64,000 nt of DNA, taken from Nematopogon swammerdamellus (Eukaryota > Arthropoda > Insecta > Lepidoptera > Adelidae). Each line of letters begins with the position of its first letter. The first letter of the stretch is position 1. A program made the position numbers and the translations under genes. The stretch lies in contig OX336338.1 of NCBI GenBank assembly GCA_946902875.1, positions 6,563,971 to 6,627,970 of the forward strand, read 5' to 3'. Shown here piece after piece: positions 51,852 to 63,720 of this stretch. The notes beneath the pieces were generated by a model, which saw only the letters and a list, made by a program, of their open reading frames with translations, had not been told where the DNA came from and made no database searches.

Positions 51852-52788
51852 TAGGGTTACCATACGTAAGGATTTGTCCTGACATGTCAGGATTTTTAGG
51901 CTCTTGTCAGGATTGCGGCTGGATTTTGGAACTGTCAGGATTTTTCAATGAAGTACAGCAGATTTTTAAATTTTTTAATATTAGAAAGTTATACAAACGG
52001 TAATTTAATTACTAATTACTAATTAGAGTAAATTACACAGCCCAATAAACTTAAACAGAAACATAATCGAATCGGCTTTACCAACAACTTTGGTAATATT
52101 AGGCAAATTAAGCGGCGGGTGGCCGAGTGGTTTGGGCATCGGCTTCTCATGCGAGAGTTCCGCGGTTCGAATCCCGTCGGCGTGTACCAATGAGTTTTTT
52201 CTGCGAAAAAATTTACGTGCATACCTACACCTGCTGCTTCACCGTTCGGAACTGGTGTAAAACTGTAGGTCCCTTCCCTTGCCCCTTACTAGGTGGTAGG
52301 CTCAAATTGTAGCCGACTGGGTTGGTATCACCGTACTGGATGTAAGATGGCCGCATAGCAGCCTCGGCTGTGTTCTCCTCTAGTCCAGTATAGCCAGCAA
52401 TCCAGGGAAGTCTCCGGTATGACACCTACCTTCTCGGAGGTGATATTGGCTGGTCGGAGCATGCGCTTTAGCCCCTTCATTGTTCCCGTTCCCTCCATTG
52501 GTCGCTGAGTTGGAGAGCCTCCAACTTCGCGGACCAAACCCGATTACATAAAAAAAAGTAGGTACTAGCTTAAATGACATGTAGATTTTTAACATTTTGG
52601 TGTGGCGTTTCAACTCAACTCAATTTTGAAAATGGAGTTCGACCAGTGAGTCGTACCCCCGCACCAAAGCATAAACAAATATTTGAAACTGGTACTTTTT
52701 TAATTACGTTTGCAACAAAATGTCAGGACTTTTCTATGGAAATTAGGCTTTTTGTCAGGACTTTTCAATTTTCCATCTGGTAACCCTA
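51852..52788. mobile_element. Non-autonomous hAT element with 8-bp target duplication, carrying a SINE
   Basis: The termini TAGGGTTACC and GGTAACCCTA are perfect 10-bp inverted repeats. CCTTTAGG is duplicated at 51844-51851 and 52789-52796. Subterminal TGTCAGGA motifs recur near both ends, a frequent hAT feature. A full SINE B (52112-52558) lies inside. No transposase. Confidence 0.88.
52112..52558 (+). repeat. SINE family B, full length
   Basis: tRNA-like head with TGGCCGAGTGGTTTGGGC and GCGGTTCGAATCCC, body as in 22180-22593, longer 3' part, A-run end. Inserted in the hAT element. Confidence 0.87.
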
Positions 52789-53056
52789 CCTTTAGGCAAC
52801 TATGTTTATTAGTTTCAACTTATTCAAATTTAGAGTGTGTATAACTAGGTACCTACAGGTAGTAACTTTCTGAAACTTGTAGTTACTTGGAGTATAAGCA
52901 CTAACCTAACCTGTGTTAATACAATTGAAGGTTAGTAGATTTAAAGTAAGAGTTATCGAAAGCATATAAAGGAAAAAGAAATAATTAATGTTTAGTGTGA
53001 CAAGTTCAAGAGTAGTTTCATAAATGCTCAATAAAAAATATAATCAATCTTTCAAC

Positions 53057-53195
53057 TGTTTTTTTATGGAAACTGACACGGTTGGCTCCGTCACCTACTA
53101 CATCCGTGAAGTCAGCCCATAACACATTGGTGAACTAGGTGCCATGTCAGTGCTTACCTTCGGTCGTGCCGGCTACACTGAACTGGACGAAAAAC
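53057..53195 (-). repeat. SINE family A, 3' part
   Basis: T-run, ATGGAAACTGACACGGTTGG through GCCGGCTACACTGAACTGG. Confidence 0.8.
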
Positions 53196-53451
53196 TATGC
53201 GTTTTTGCTTTGAAAATTGAAAATATTTGCAAACAGAAATGTACTTTTGTAGGAGAATAGATTGATGTAGATTCTTATTCCCAATCATGTGATCGATATT
53301 AGTTTCGAGCTGCTGTGGAACTTCCGGCGAATCCGGCGTCGTCTACCTTACTTCCTGCCTTCCTAATCAAGGCATAGACGCCCTAGCTTTTGAATCTATG
53401 TGATTTTGTTCTATTCTTCTCATTTTATTTAAGAAATAATAAAACAAACAA

Positions 53452-53985
53452 AAAACCGGCCAAGTGCGACTAGAACTCGCGCACCGAGGGTTCCGTATTG
53501 CCATGTCATGGTCAGCGACACTCACGCCATCTATGGCGAGTTTTATGAAATGCTTCATATTAGTTAAAATTCATGATTAGTTAAAATGCTTTTGGTAGAT
53601 GGCGCGCATACTCTTTTTAGATTCTTGTATGGGACTCCCGTGAATATTTGACTTTTTCTTAATTTTATTATTTGTTGTTATATCAGCTATAATAATGTTA
53701 ATTTTTTTTTTCATCAGAAGAATTAATATTATTATCAAATATTGACAAATAGTGAATTAGTTTATAGTTGTATTTTGTAGTACTGTTATGTATTTAATAT
53801 AGGTAATATAATTACATTGCAATAAAATAAATTGTTCTTCAATTACACATATTCTGTGAACATTTCAACGGGCTAACCATTACGGTTCAAGAGATATACC
53901 CTCGGACAGACAGACAGACAAACAGACGGCGTATGCTTAGTAATAGGGTCCCGTAAGACGGATACGGAACCCTAACAAATTAAAA
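53452..53985 (-). repeat. Repeat family D, copy with a 150-bp insertion
   Basis: Hairpin end AACCGGCCAAGTGCGAC at the left; TAATAGGGTCCCGTA at the right. The expected continuity between about 53697 and 53846 is broken by ~150 bp of AT-rich unique sequence. Confidence 0.75.
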
Positions 53986-54111
53986 CATAGTATGTACATT
54001 TATCAAAGCATAGTAATAAAATCATTTGGTCGTAATTTCCCATACATTCAACATAATGTCTTTTTAATAGGTACCTAGGAGGATCTTTGAATTTGATCAC
54101 GCCCTGATTAT

Positions 54112-54555
54112 GTGGTATTTTGTGCTGAGATATGCGCGAACTCAAAATGTGACGAAATTCCTCACATTTTGAATAGGTACGCCGATCTCACCGGAAATCC
54201 ACTTCAGAGTAACGCCGCCGCCTCCGCCGCGTCGTCTAGTCGTCACCGAGGCGAATGCAATGCAGTGGAACGTTTTATGGTGTGTGTGTGTGTGTGCAAT
54301 GTATGAAGTAGGAAGTACAAGTATGCAGTAGGAAGTACTTGTTGGAAGTACGAAGTACTGGTATGAAGAGTGCTTGCCTGCGGTGGGTGGGTCCCATTTA
54401 GGTTGTTGCCGGAGCGAAGTAGTCACACAACTCGGGGCGTATTTTAATGAATCATGATGAGTGAGAGGGATGACGACGGCGCAAAAGCGGGGTTGAAAAA
54501 AAAAGAAGGATTTTAAAGGACCCAACATGTGGAAAGCGCTAAATAAAATATTCAT
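54112..54555. other. No gene recognised; diverged tandem 'GAAGTAC' repeats
   Basis: TATGAAGTAGGAAGTAC-type units recur at 54300-54370. The 137-codon minus frame is rich in low-complexity serine/threonine/histidine and has no recognised product. Confidence 0.45.
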
Positions 54556-54589
54556 ATTATAAACTTACCATAATACGAGTATACCATGT

Positions 54590-54645
54590 AAGGGGAGATA
54601 CTTACAGTTTCACGTGCAATCCGAACTACGGCCAACCTCGACGGT
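54590..54645 (-). repeat. SINE family A head relic
   Basis: CAGTTTCACGTGCAATCCGA, ACTACGGCCAACCTC corresponds to the tRNA-like head of SINE A on the minus strand. Confidence 0.45.
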
Positions 54646-54736
54646 CGGAAGGCCAACCATGCAAAGTCTGACTGCGCCCTCGTAGAACTTAGCGGCGACG
54701 AAACCCTCGGCACGTGAACATGGTTGCCCATTTTTA

Positions 54737-55640
54737 GGGTTCCGTACCTCAAAGGAGGAAAAAACGAAACCCTTATAGGATCACTTTGTTGTCCGTCTGT
54801 CTGTCTGTCCGTCTGTCTGTCTGTCTGGCTGGCTGGCTGTCTGTCTGTCTGTCAAGACCTTTTTTCTCAGGAACGGGTAGAGGTATCAAGTTGAAATTAA
54901 TACCAAATACTAAGGTCTACGTTTCCTCAGAGGCGTAAAAAAATTTAGCTTCTAGGTCAACGCAATCACTAGATACGCCCATTTAAGTCACATATTTTGC
55001 TGCCGGCAAATAAAACCAAAACCTATAGAGTACTTCCCGTTAACCTAGAATCATGAAATTTGGTAAGAAGCAAGGTCTCATAGCACAAGTAAAGGAAAAA
55101 TTGTAAATTTATAGTTATGTGACATTAAAAAAATTTTTTGTTTGTTTTGTATGTCAAGGTCCCTTTTTCTCAGTAACGAGTCGAGATAACAAATTGAAAT
55201 TAATACGAAATACTAACGTCTGCGATCCCTTCGAATTATAGAAAATGAATGCTTCTAAATCAATATAATCATAAGATACGGCTATTTATGAGACATTTTA
55301 ATACTTGCACTCCCTCAAATGAAATCAAAACCAATAGGGTACTTACCGTTGACCTAGAGTAATGAAATTTGGCAAGAAGCAAGGCCTCACATCACAAGTA
55401 AAGAAAAAATCCGAAAATTGTAGATATTATGTCGTTATGTCATATAAGAAATATATTTTTGTATATTTCAACTTCACGAATGCCGCACAGTCAAAAACCA
55501 TTGCTGTAGTGTTTATTTAGGCGGTTCGGGATTTTCCAAAACAATTGTTTTTGTACATACATAATACAAATATATTGAGTGCTGCTGATGATACGGAACC
55601 CTCGGTGCGCGAGTCCAACTCGCACTTGCCGACTTTTTTT
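54737..55640 (+). repeat. Monomer-type repeat R, copy 2
   Basis: Head AGGGTTCCGTACCTCAAAGG, GTCT microsatellite, about two monomers, and end ACGGAACCCTCGGTGCGCG...CTTGCCGAC. It supplies the empty site for the hAT insertion in copy 1. Confidence 0.82.
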
Positions 55641-55879
55641 TTATTATAGGCTACTAATTTTGTATCAAAATGTGGAGAGTCCAACTTCACCTAACTTGTT
55701 GCAACATAGTCGCCGCCACAGAACAACGATCGGGCCACACCACCCGCGCACGGCCCCCCGACAAGACCGGACTTTTTTGCTCTGTGGTCGCCGCCATAAA
55801 CCTACAAATTCTCGGAAATTTTAAATTCAAGCAATACATTTTGAACATACTACATATATCGAACTATTTAGTTATGTAC

Positions 55880-56055
55880 TTACAAACAATTTCAACCGGC
55901 TACCTATCACGGTTCAAAAGATACAACCCTCGGACGGACGGACGGACGGACGGACGGACGGACGGACGGACGGCCGGACGGCCGGACGGACGGACGGACA
56001 GATTGCGTAATAGGTAGGCGTAGGCTTAGTAGCTTCCGTGTGGATACGGAATAAT
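55880..56055 (+). repeat. Family D fragment with a (GGAC)n microsatellite
   Basis: AATTTCAACCGGCTACC, then a run of GGAC units at about 55931-56000 with two GGCC interruptions, then GCGTAGGCTTAGTAGCTTCC. Confidence 0.75.
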
Positions 56056-56277
56056 AAAAGAGTTGAGAAATACTTCAAATTGTATTACGTTTTTTGTGCC
56101 TCCTGTAAAATTGGGAAAATTTTGATATAGTTACTTCAGTTATGATTTATGAAACCTTCGACACGTGACTTTCCCAAGTAGCTAGCTCTCTTACTAATCT
56201 ATGTACTATTATAAAAGCACACTTTGCGTAAAGTGAAATTTTATTGTGATAAATGGAAAAGTTGATTAAAAGCTTTC

Positions 56278-56655
56278 AATCCTTTAATAAAATTCAACGT
56301 CTGCTTTCTGTCTGTCTGTCCGCTTATAACTCGAGAACCACTGAACCGATTTTAATAAAACAAAATTCTACGGATAGCTTGATTCTTCCCATCAACTATA
56401 GGCTACTTACTATCACGCTAAATGGCTTATGAGGTTAGCAGTGAAGTGAAATATGAGAGCGGGCGGAGCCGCGGGCACGGCTTGTCCTTTAATAAAATTC
56501 AACGTCTGCTTTCTGTCTGTATGTCTGTCTGTCCGGTTATAACTTGAGGACCACTGAAACGATTTTAATACAGTTTGCTTCTACGGATAGCTTTGTTCTT
56601 CCCATCAATTATAGGCTACTTTTCATCACGTTAAATCGCTTATGTATGAGGTTAG
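56278..56655 (+). repeat. Two tandem ~207-bp repeat units
   Basis: TTTAATAAAATTCAACGTCT starts both units (about 56282 and 56489). Each continues with GTCTGTC..., TTATAACT.GAG.ACCACTGA and ATAGGCTACTT. Between them is GGCGGAGCCGCGGGCACGGC. A known lepidopteran type of interspersed repeat; no ORF. Confidence 0.7.
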
Positions 56656-56659
56656 CAGA

Positions 56660-57850
56660 GAAGTCAATGAATACATATTGCTACTTAGGTAGTACGAAAA
56701 CGCACCATTGCACACACGGAAGCTATTATCTAAAATGTACGATTCTGCGTATTGCGGCCGTAATATTGAATTTCCCTTTTCTTAGTTTTCGTGGAGAAGA
56801 GAAAATACATTCAAATTTGAAAAGCAAAGCGAAACACAGGTAGGTAGCGATTTGGCTATAGTAGTGACAGAAAGTTCCAGTCCAAAGTGAGGCAAATGCT
56901 GTTGGTTGGCACTATTTGTCGTAAAAATATATATATAATTTATGGTATGTCACATTCTGTTACTTTGTTAAGGTTCGTCTTCTCCCTGTTTTTGATTATT
57001 ATTTAAGTTATGTGCCGTCTTTGCTCTGTATTTCATCTTCATTGTTATATATCTATAAGTATAATAGGTGCCTAACGATGCTGGAGGCAAACTTAATTAT
57101 TGTTTGTATATTTCTGTATTTTCTTGTTTGTTTGTTTCTGTTTGTTTTGGCCAAATAAATAAAATAAAATAAAATAAAATAAGATAAATGTATCTATGAT
57201 GTAAATGAATATCTTAATTTATATTAAGATGCCAGAATTAATGTTAAAATGTATTATTACAATCATGTAAATTGACAACATTCTACATTATCATGTACTT
57301 GTACGAATATGAAAAATAACTGACATAGCATACTAATCCCTGTGAAACAAATATAAATTGTCAACAGTGTGTTTTTATGACGAAATAAACAAAAATAAAC
57401 ATAAACATATAACATAATCGCGATAGATCTCCGAATGCAGCAACACTCATCGCAAGTCGCGAGGGCGAGGACTCGTCTGAGGATGAATGGCAGCGCTATG
57501 AATAAAGTCACTGCAAGGTGTAATGTCCACACCGAGATGGGTGACGTAGCAGAGAGAGAGCTAGATAGATTCAAAAGATAAAAAATAATTGAAGTCGGAC
57601 ATTTGCGGTCTTTCTTTATTCCCTCTCTCTCGCTCTCTTTCTCTCTATATATCTCAGCGTTTGTTAGTCCGGAGCGCCCTCAGGCGGATGGTAAGTCAAA
57701 TATGGCTCGGACGTCGCCCCGCAGCACCCTCGCCCACTCATACTTGGCACTCTTTCACGCACAAGGTAACAGCCACAACACAGAATCAACTCGGATGTTG
57801 TTGATACTGACGAGAGTAACTTGACTCTGAAATGTTCACTAAAATTATTA
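56660..57850. other. No gene supported
   Basis: Contains an AAAAT microsatellite (about 57157-57182) and a CT-rich tract (57617-57652). The frames at 57589-57824 are low-complexity or short. A GGATGGTAAGTC donor-like site at 57686 is isolated. Confidence 0.5.
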
Positions 57851-57860
57851 TCAATTTAAG

Positions 57861-58004
57861 TATTTATTGAAAAAGAACACACGTTTTTTTTACACATTTT
57901 ATATATTTCGGCGAATGCCGTCTTCAGTAATTATCTAATAAGACGGCATTCGCCGAAATATATAAAATGTGTAAAAAAAAACATGTGTTCTTTTTCAATA
58001 AATA
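57861..58004. repeat. Hairpin element with ~65-bp arms
   Basis: Left arm 57861-57925 and right arm 57940-58004 are near-perfect complements (TATTTATTGAAAAAGAACAC..., ...TTTCGGCGAATGCCGTCTT). TTATCAATTTAAGTA occurs just before it (57848-57862) and again at about 58069-58083. Confidence 0.75.
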
Positions 58005-58089
58005 ATAGAAGCACTAAAAAGTGATATGTTTATTTTCTTATAATATAAAAATATAATAAATTCATTATATTATCAATTTAAGTAAACAC

Positions 58090-59105
58090 TTTGAAATTGA
58101 CGCTACCGGCGATTTTAATCAAATGTACTGAAAAAAAAAACGTATTACATACTAGCTATACCTAATATAGTAAAAAATATTGGTTAATAATTTTTTTATT
58201 GAAAGCACGAGCACGACATGTGGCGCCGAGTCAACCATGAGGTGTCTAACTCCTGTATTATTGGCTAAACATTTCCGCATAAAAAATTGCATTGGTCCAA
58301 ATTAACCCAAACGTGCCAGTCAGGCTCAGGAGTGGCAGTATTTTCCGCGATTTTCATTTTTAAGCTATAAACTTAAAAATAAGTTTCATTCCGTAAGGAT
58401 TAAACGAACTACTGTGTCATTTTCTCTTTTAGATTTATTGAGCCTCTGACTGTGTATGTGACAGACAGACAGACCGACGGACGTGCAGACGGACGGACAG
58501 ATAACTTTTTACAAGTATTCAATGTTCCGCTTAAAGTCGCGGCAGTCGCGGCAGGCTGAAGGCAAGTAAGGCACGGCGGGAATGCGGCGTGGGAATGCCC
58601 GGACAGCCTCCCGCGGTCCCACGGTCTTCAGCGCCCTGGGTCGTAGCGGTCGACTTGGCGCCCAATCACCAATACACGAACATCTTCTTACATTCCAAAA
58701 TGAAGCTCAATCAAATAGGATACTCGTAGGTACATCCTCGTTCAAGGTTCAGTATCTACCTCGGAGAAATATTACTATTTACCAGCGCGGGATGTCCTCA
58801 TACTCTATGGTATGGGCTACATTATACTATTGCTGAATTACTGAGACGGCGAGCTGAACTTGATCTGCTTTTCATTCATTGGACATAAAATCATTGATAA
58901 TACAATATTTCATGCATAATTTAGAAACCTCTGAGTTTTCCTCTATCTGGATATCTGTATACATATATAAAAGTGAAATACCACTCATTGACTCACTGAC
59001 TCTCAGAAACTATGAGACCAAATGACTAGAAAAATTTGCTTATATTTTCCTTTCGTGATGACACTCATATGACACCCATTAGACTTCCACTAAGAACGGA
59101 TTCTA
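58090..59105. other. No gene recognised
   Basis: AT-rich with a short GAC/GGAC run at about 58470-58500. The 84-codon frame at 58582 has no recognisable features. Confidence 0.5.
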
Positions 59106-59108
59106 TGA

Positions 59109-62100
59109 AAATATAAAAAAGTCGGCAAGTGCGAGGTGGGCTCGCGCACCGAGGGTTCCGTGTCATCAGCATCACTCAATATATTTGTTTTATGTAGGTA
59201 TGTACAAAAACAATTGTTTTGGAAAATCACGAACGCCTAAATAAACACTACAGCAATGGTTTAACTGTGCGGCATTCGTGAAGTTATACAAAAATATATT
59301 TCTTATATTATGACGATGACATAACGACATAATATCTAAAATTTTCGGATTTTTTCTTTACTTGTGATGTGAGACCATGCTTCTTGCCAAATTTCATTAC
59401 TCCAGGTCAACGTAAGTACCCTATAGGTTTTGATTTCATTTGAATGAGTTTGCAAGTATTAAAATTAGCCATAAATAGCCGTATGTTTTGATTATATTGA
59501 TTTAGAAGCTTTCATTTTATATAACTCGAAGGGATCGCAGACGTTAGTATTCCATATTAATTTCAATTTGATATCTTGACTCGTTACTGAGAAAAAGGGT
59601 CTTGACTTGACACACAAAACAATCAAATTTTTTTAAATATCATAACTACAAGTTTATAATTTTAGGATGTTTTCCTTTACGTGTGCTATGAGACCTTGCT
59701 TATTACCAAATTTTATGATTCTAGGTTGACGGGAAATACCCTATAGGTTTTGATTTGTTTGGAGTGAGTTTGCGAGTATGAAATCTGACATAGATGGCCG
59801 TATCTTTTGATTGCGTTGATTTAGAAGCTTGCATTTTCTATACCGTAAAGAGATCGTAGCTCTTAGTATTTCGTATTAATTTCAATTTGTTATCTTGATC
59901 CGTTCCTGAGAAAGGGGGTCCTTGACATACAAAATAATATTTTTAGGGTTCCGTACCTCAAAGGACGAAAAAACGGAACCCTTATAGGATCACTTTGTTG
60001 TCCGTCTGTCTGTCTGTCTGTCAAGACCTTTTTTCTCAGGAACGGGTAGACGTATCAAGTTGAAATTAATATCAAATACTAAGGTCTACAAAACCTTTGA
60101 GGTGTAGAAAATGCAAGCTTCTAGGTCAACGGAATCACTAGATACGCCCATTTAAGTCACATATTTTGCTACCGGCAAATCAAATCAAAACCTATAGAGT
60201 ACTTCCCGTTAACCTACAATCATGAAATTTGGTAAGAAGCAAGGTCTCACAGCACAAGTAAAGGAAAAAATCTAAAATTGTAAATTTATAGTTATGTGAC
60301 ATTAAAAAAATTGTTTGTTTGTTTTCTATGTCAAGGTACCTTTTTCTCAGGAACGGATCAAGATAACAAATTGAAATTAATGCGAAATACTAAGATCTAC
60401 GGTCTCTTTAAGGTGTAGAATACCAAAGCTTCTAAATCAACGCAATCAAAAGATACGGCCATCTATGTCATATTTCATACTCGCAAACTCACTCAAAACA
60501 AATCAAAACCTATAGGGTATTTCCCGTTAACATAGAATGATAAAATTTGGTAAGAAGCAAGGGCTTACAGCACAAGTAAAGGAAAAAATCCGAAAATTGT
60601 AAAATTGTAGTTATTGACATTAAAAAAAATATATTGTTTTGTATGTCAAGGACCCCCATTCTCAGGAACGGACCAAGATAACAAATTGAAATTAATACGA
60701 AATACTAAGAGCTACGATCTCTTTACGGTATAGAAAATGCAAGCTTCTAAATCAACGCAATCAAAAGATACGGCCATCTATGTCAGATTTCATACTCGCA
60801 AACTCACTCCAAACAAATCAAAACCTATAGGGTATTTCCCGTCAACATAGAATCATAAAATTTGGTAAGAAGCAAGGTCTTACAGCACAAGTAAAGGAAA
60901 AAATCCTAAATTGTAAACTTGTAGTTATGATATTAAAAAAAATTTATTGTTTTGTGTGGCAAGTCAAGACCCTTTTTCTCAGTAACGAGTCAAGATATCA
61001 AATTGAAATTAATATGGAATACTAACGTCTGCGATCCCTTCGAGTTATATAAAATGAAAGCTTCTAAATCAATATAATCAAAACATACGGCTATTTATGG
61101 CAAATTTTAATACTTGCAAACTCATTCAAATGAAATCAAAACCTATAGGGTACTTACGTTGACCTGGAGTAATGAAATTTGGCAAGAAGCATGGTCTCAC
61201 ATCACAAGTAAAGAAAAAATCCGAAAATTTTAGATATTATGTCGTTATGTCATAGTCATGATATAAGAAATATATTTTTGTATAACTTCACGAATGCCGC
61301 ACAGTCAAACCATTGCTGTAATGTTTATTTAGGCCTTCGTGATTTTCCAAAACAATTGTTTTTGTACATACCTACATAATACAATAATATATTGAGTGAT
61401 GCTGATGATACGGAACCCTCGGTGCGCGAGCCCAACTCGCACTTGCCGACTTTTTTTTTTTAATGTCAATAACTACAATTTTACAATTTTCGGATTTTTT
61501 CCTTTACTTGTGCTGTAAGACCTTGCTTCTTACCAAATTTTATGATTCTATGTTAACGGGAAATACCCTATAGGTTTTGATTTGTTTTGAGTGAGTTTGC
61601 GAGCATGAAATCTGACATAGATGGCCGTATCTTTTGATTGCGTTGATTTAGAAGCTTTGGTATTCTACACCTTAAAGAGACCGTAGATCTTAGTATTTCA
61701 TATTAATTTCAATTTGTTATCTTGATCCGTTCCTGAGAAATAGGGACCTTGACATAGAAAACAAAAAAACAATTTTTTTAATGTCACATAACTATAAATT
61801 TACAATTTTAGATTTTTTCCTTTACTTGTGCTGTGAGACCTTGCTTCTTACCAAATTTCATGATTCTAGGTTAACGGAAAGTACTCTATAGGTTTTGATT
61901 TGATTTGCCGGTAGCAAAATATGTGACTTAAATGGGCGTATCTAGTGATTCCGTTGACCTAGAAGCTTGCATTTTCTACACCTCAAAGGTTTCGTAGACC
62001 TTAGTATTTGATATTAATTTCAACTTGATACGTCTACCCGTTCCTGAGAAAAAAGGTCTTGACAGATAGACAGACAGACGGACAACAAAGTGATCCTATA

Positions 62101-62143
62101 AGGGTTCCGTTTTTTCCTCCTTTGAGGTACGGAACCCTAAAAA
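59109..62143 (-). repeat. Monomer-type repeat R, copy 3, split by copy 4
   Basis: The plus-strand left end AAAAAGTCGGCAAGTGCGAG is the repeat's 3' end and the right end GAGGTACGGAACCCTAAAAA its 5' end. The two parts (59109-59942 and about 61461-62143) join within a monomer (ACATACAAAATAATA ... TAATGTCAATAACTAC). Confidence 0.8.
59943..61460 (+). repeat. Monomer-type repeat R, copy 4, complete, nested in copy 3
   Basis: Runs from TAGGGTTCCGTACCTCAAAG to AACTCGCACTTGCCGAC plus T-run, about 1.5 kb with a head segment and three further ~315-bp monomers (breaks at about 60333, 60648 and 60965). Oriented opposite to the host repeat. Confidence 0.82.
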
Positions 62144-62224
62144 TGACTGAAAATCTCTGAACGACTGCTCAACCCAGTTCGTATGAAAAAGACAAGCAAC
62201 GTGAAGCAAAATAGGAAGCGAACC

Positions 62225-62372
62225 CAGCGAGCTGAGGCCTATCTGTAAGGGGCGCCGAATGCGCCCCGAGCCTAGAGGGCCAAACTAAGCGCCGCAGGCC
62301 TAGCTGTGAGGGGCGCCGAATGCGCCCCGAGCCTAGAGGGCCAAATTAAGCGCCGCAGGCCTAACTAAGCGC
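62225..62372 (+). repeat. 61-bp GC-rich tandem repeat
   Basis: About 2.3 units. Each has AGGGGCGCCGAATGCGCCCC, a perfect 7-bp hairpin (GGGGCGC/GCGCCCC), then GAGCCTAGAGGGCCAAA and TAAGCGCCGCAGGCCTA. Ends ~20 bp before the candidate exon at 62392. Confidence 0.85.
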
Positions 62373-62391
62373 TTTATGTATTATATTTCAG

Positions 62392-62469
62392 ACGAAAATG
62401 CGATGGTGGAGAAGCCGATGCCAGTGACTGTCCTTCCGCGATGTACACCAACAACCACAACAAAATGAA
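62392..62469 (+). CDS. Candidate internal exon of a small cysteine-containing protein
   Basis: A strong acceptor (TATGTATTATATTTCAG) and donor (GAAGTAAGTGC, GT at 62470) delimit 78 bp. In one frame it encodes KCDGGEADASDCPSAMYTNN, with a C-x9-C and an SDCP reminiscent of exon 3 of the upstream gene (SDCPEDSVCC). That frame needs an upstream exon ending in phase 2, whereas exon 2 of the upstream gene ends in phase 1. The phase-1 frame gives a proline/threonine-rich peptide with a stop three bases before the donor. So it may be an exon of a separate paralogue, or an alternative terminal exon. No partner exon is seen downstream in the window. Confidence 0.45.
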
Positions 62470-62474
62470 GTAAG

Positions 62475-63165
62475 TGCCTGTACACGAAATTTCTATGTGC
62501 ACCTTCTTACTTACCTCAAACTTCTCTCGTTTTTTGGACTAAGACCACGGGATAGTCAGAACGGTCTTTTAGCCATATTGCAAACTACACTCTTTTTAGC
62601 TATGAGGCTCAATTACTGCCAGTGTCGATAATACTTCTTCTTCTTCTGTTGTTTAGGTGACAATCCTGCCGGTCTCATGCACAGTGGAGATTCATGTTGT
62701 AGTGTGGTCAATTATTTACGATGAACTTGAACGTATTTTTGTGATTGCTCCGAGTATTGCTTGCTCTAGAAATTTCATTTACACATTTTCCTCAGAAATT
62801 TCATCAGAATATGGTAAGCCTATACCTAATAGGCGACCACATGATTGTTTTGAAAGTTTAGTATCTATGCTTTGATTTTTTATAATTTTCAAAATTACCT
62901 GAAATAACGATGCACTGAATATTGGCCGAAATATTACTCGGTGCAGGTAATAAATACAAAATATGTTTATTGGTGCCCTGATGCATCCGACGACGGCCGG
63001 CAGATGGCGCTATCCATATGGAATTAATCTATGTGACGAGCGCCGATGCTAATGAATTTTGGTATTTGCAATTTTATTAATATGCTACACGCTCGCGGGA
63101 ATTTGTTCGTTTTTATTTTTTGTTTATAGGTATTTAACAAATGTTTGTCAAGTAAAAAAAAAAAA
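62475..63165. other. No gene recognised
   Basis: Intergenic or intronic AT-rich sequence. The 72-codon frame at 62657 has no recognisable family. Confidence 0.5.
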
Positions 63166-63169
63166 AAAA

Positions 63170-63720
63170 AAATTGTCAAGTAATTTTTAAAAACATTCAG
63201 TGAAATAGCACTTATCACTTCTTGTGGTAACTTGTTCCAAGTGTCCACTACTCGGTTAGTTAGAAAGTACTTTCTTGGGTTGGAGTTGGAAGTGTTCGAT
63301 TTAATTTTAAAGAATGACCACGGAGTCTCTCATTGGTGTTCATTGTGAACATTGAATTAAGGTTGACTACGCCGTAATGACCATTGAAAATTTTAAATTT
63401 TTCGAGAGGTCCCCTCTTTGTCTTCTTTGCTCTAGTGTAGTAATACCAATTGCGCCTAAGCGGCTTTCGTAAGACTTGTTCCTCAGCGATGGAACCATCT
63501 TGGTTGCCCGCCTCTGCACTCTCTCCAGAAGTTCAATGTCCTTATTGAATTAGGGGTTCCACACTTGGTAAGAGTATTCGAGGAGAGGAAGGACATGCGT
63601 TTTGTAGAGTTTGATGATCAAGTCTGCATTTATGTAGGAGAAAGTTTTTCTGATCATGTAAAGAAGTGAGTTTGCTCTTATTTGTGCTGTAGCTGTTTCT
63701 GTATTTGTGCAAAACTACAA
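63170..63720 (-). pseudogene. CR1/Rex-like LINE ORF2 C-terminal relic
   Basis: Broken minus-strand frames correspond to the region after the RT active site: a segment like CGTPNSIRTLNFWRECRG, arginine-rich VQRR/KMV-like positions, then GTSRKI..FQW and finally VDTWNKLPQEVISAISLNVF, the usual LINE ending (WN.LP..V). Several stops and shifts. Probably an old insertion. Confidence 0.7.
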
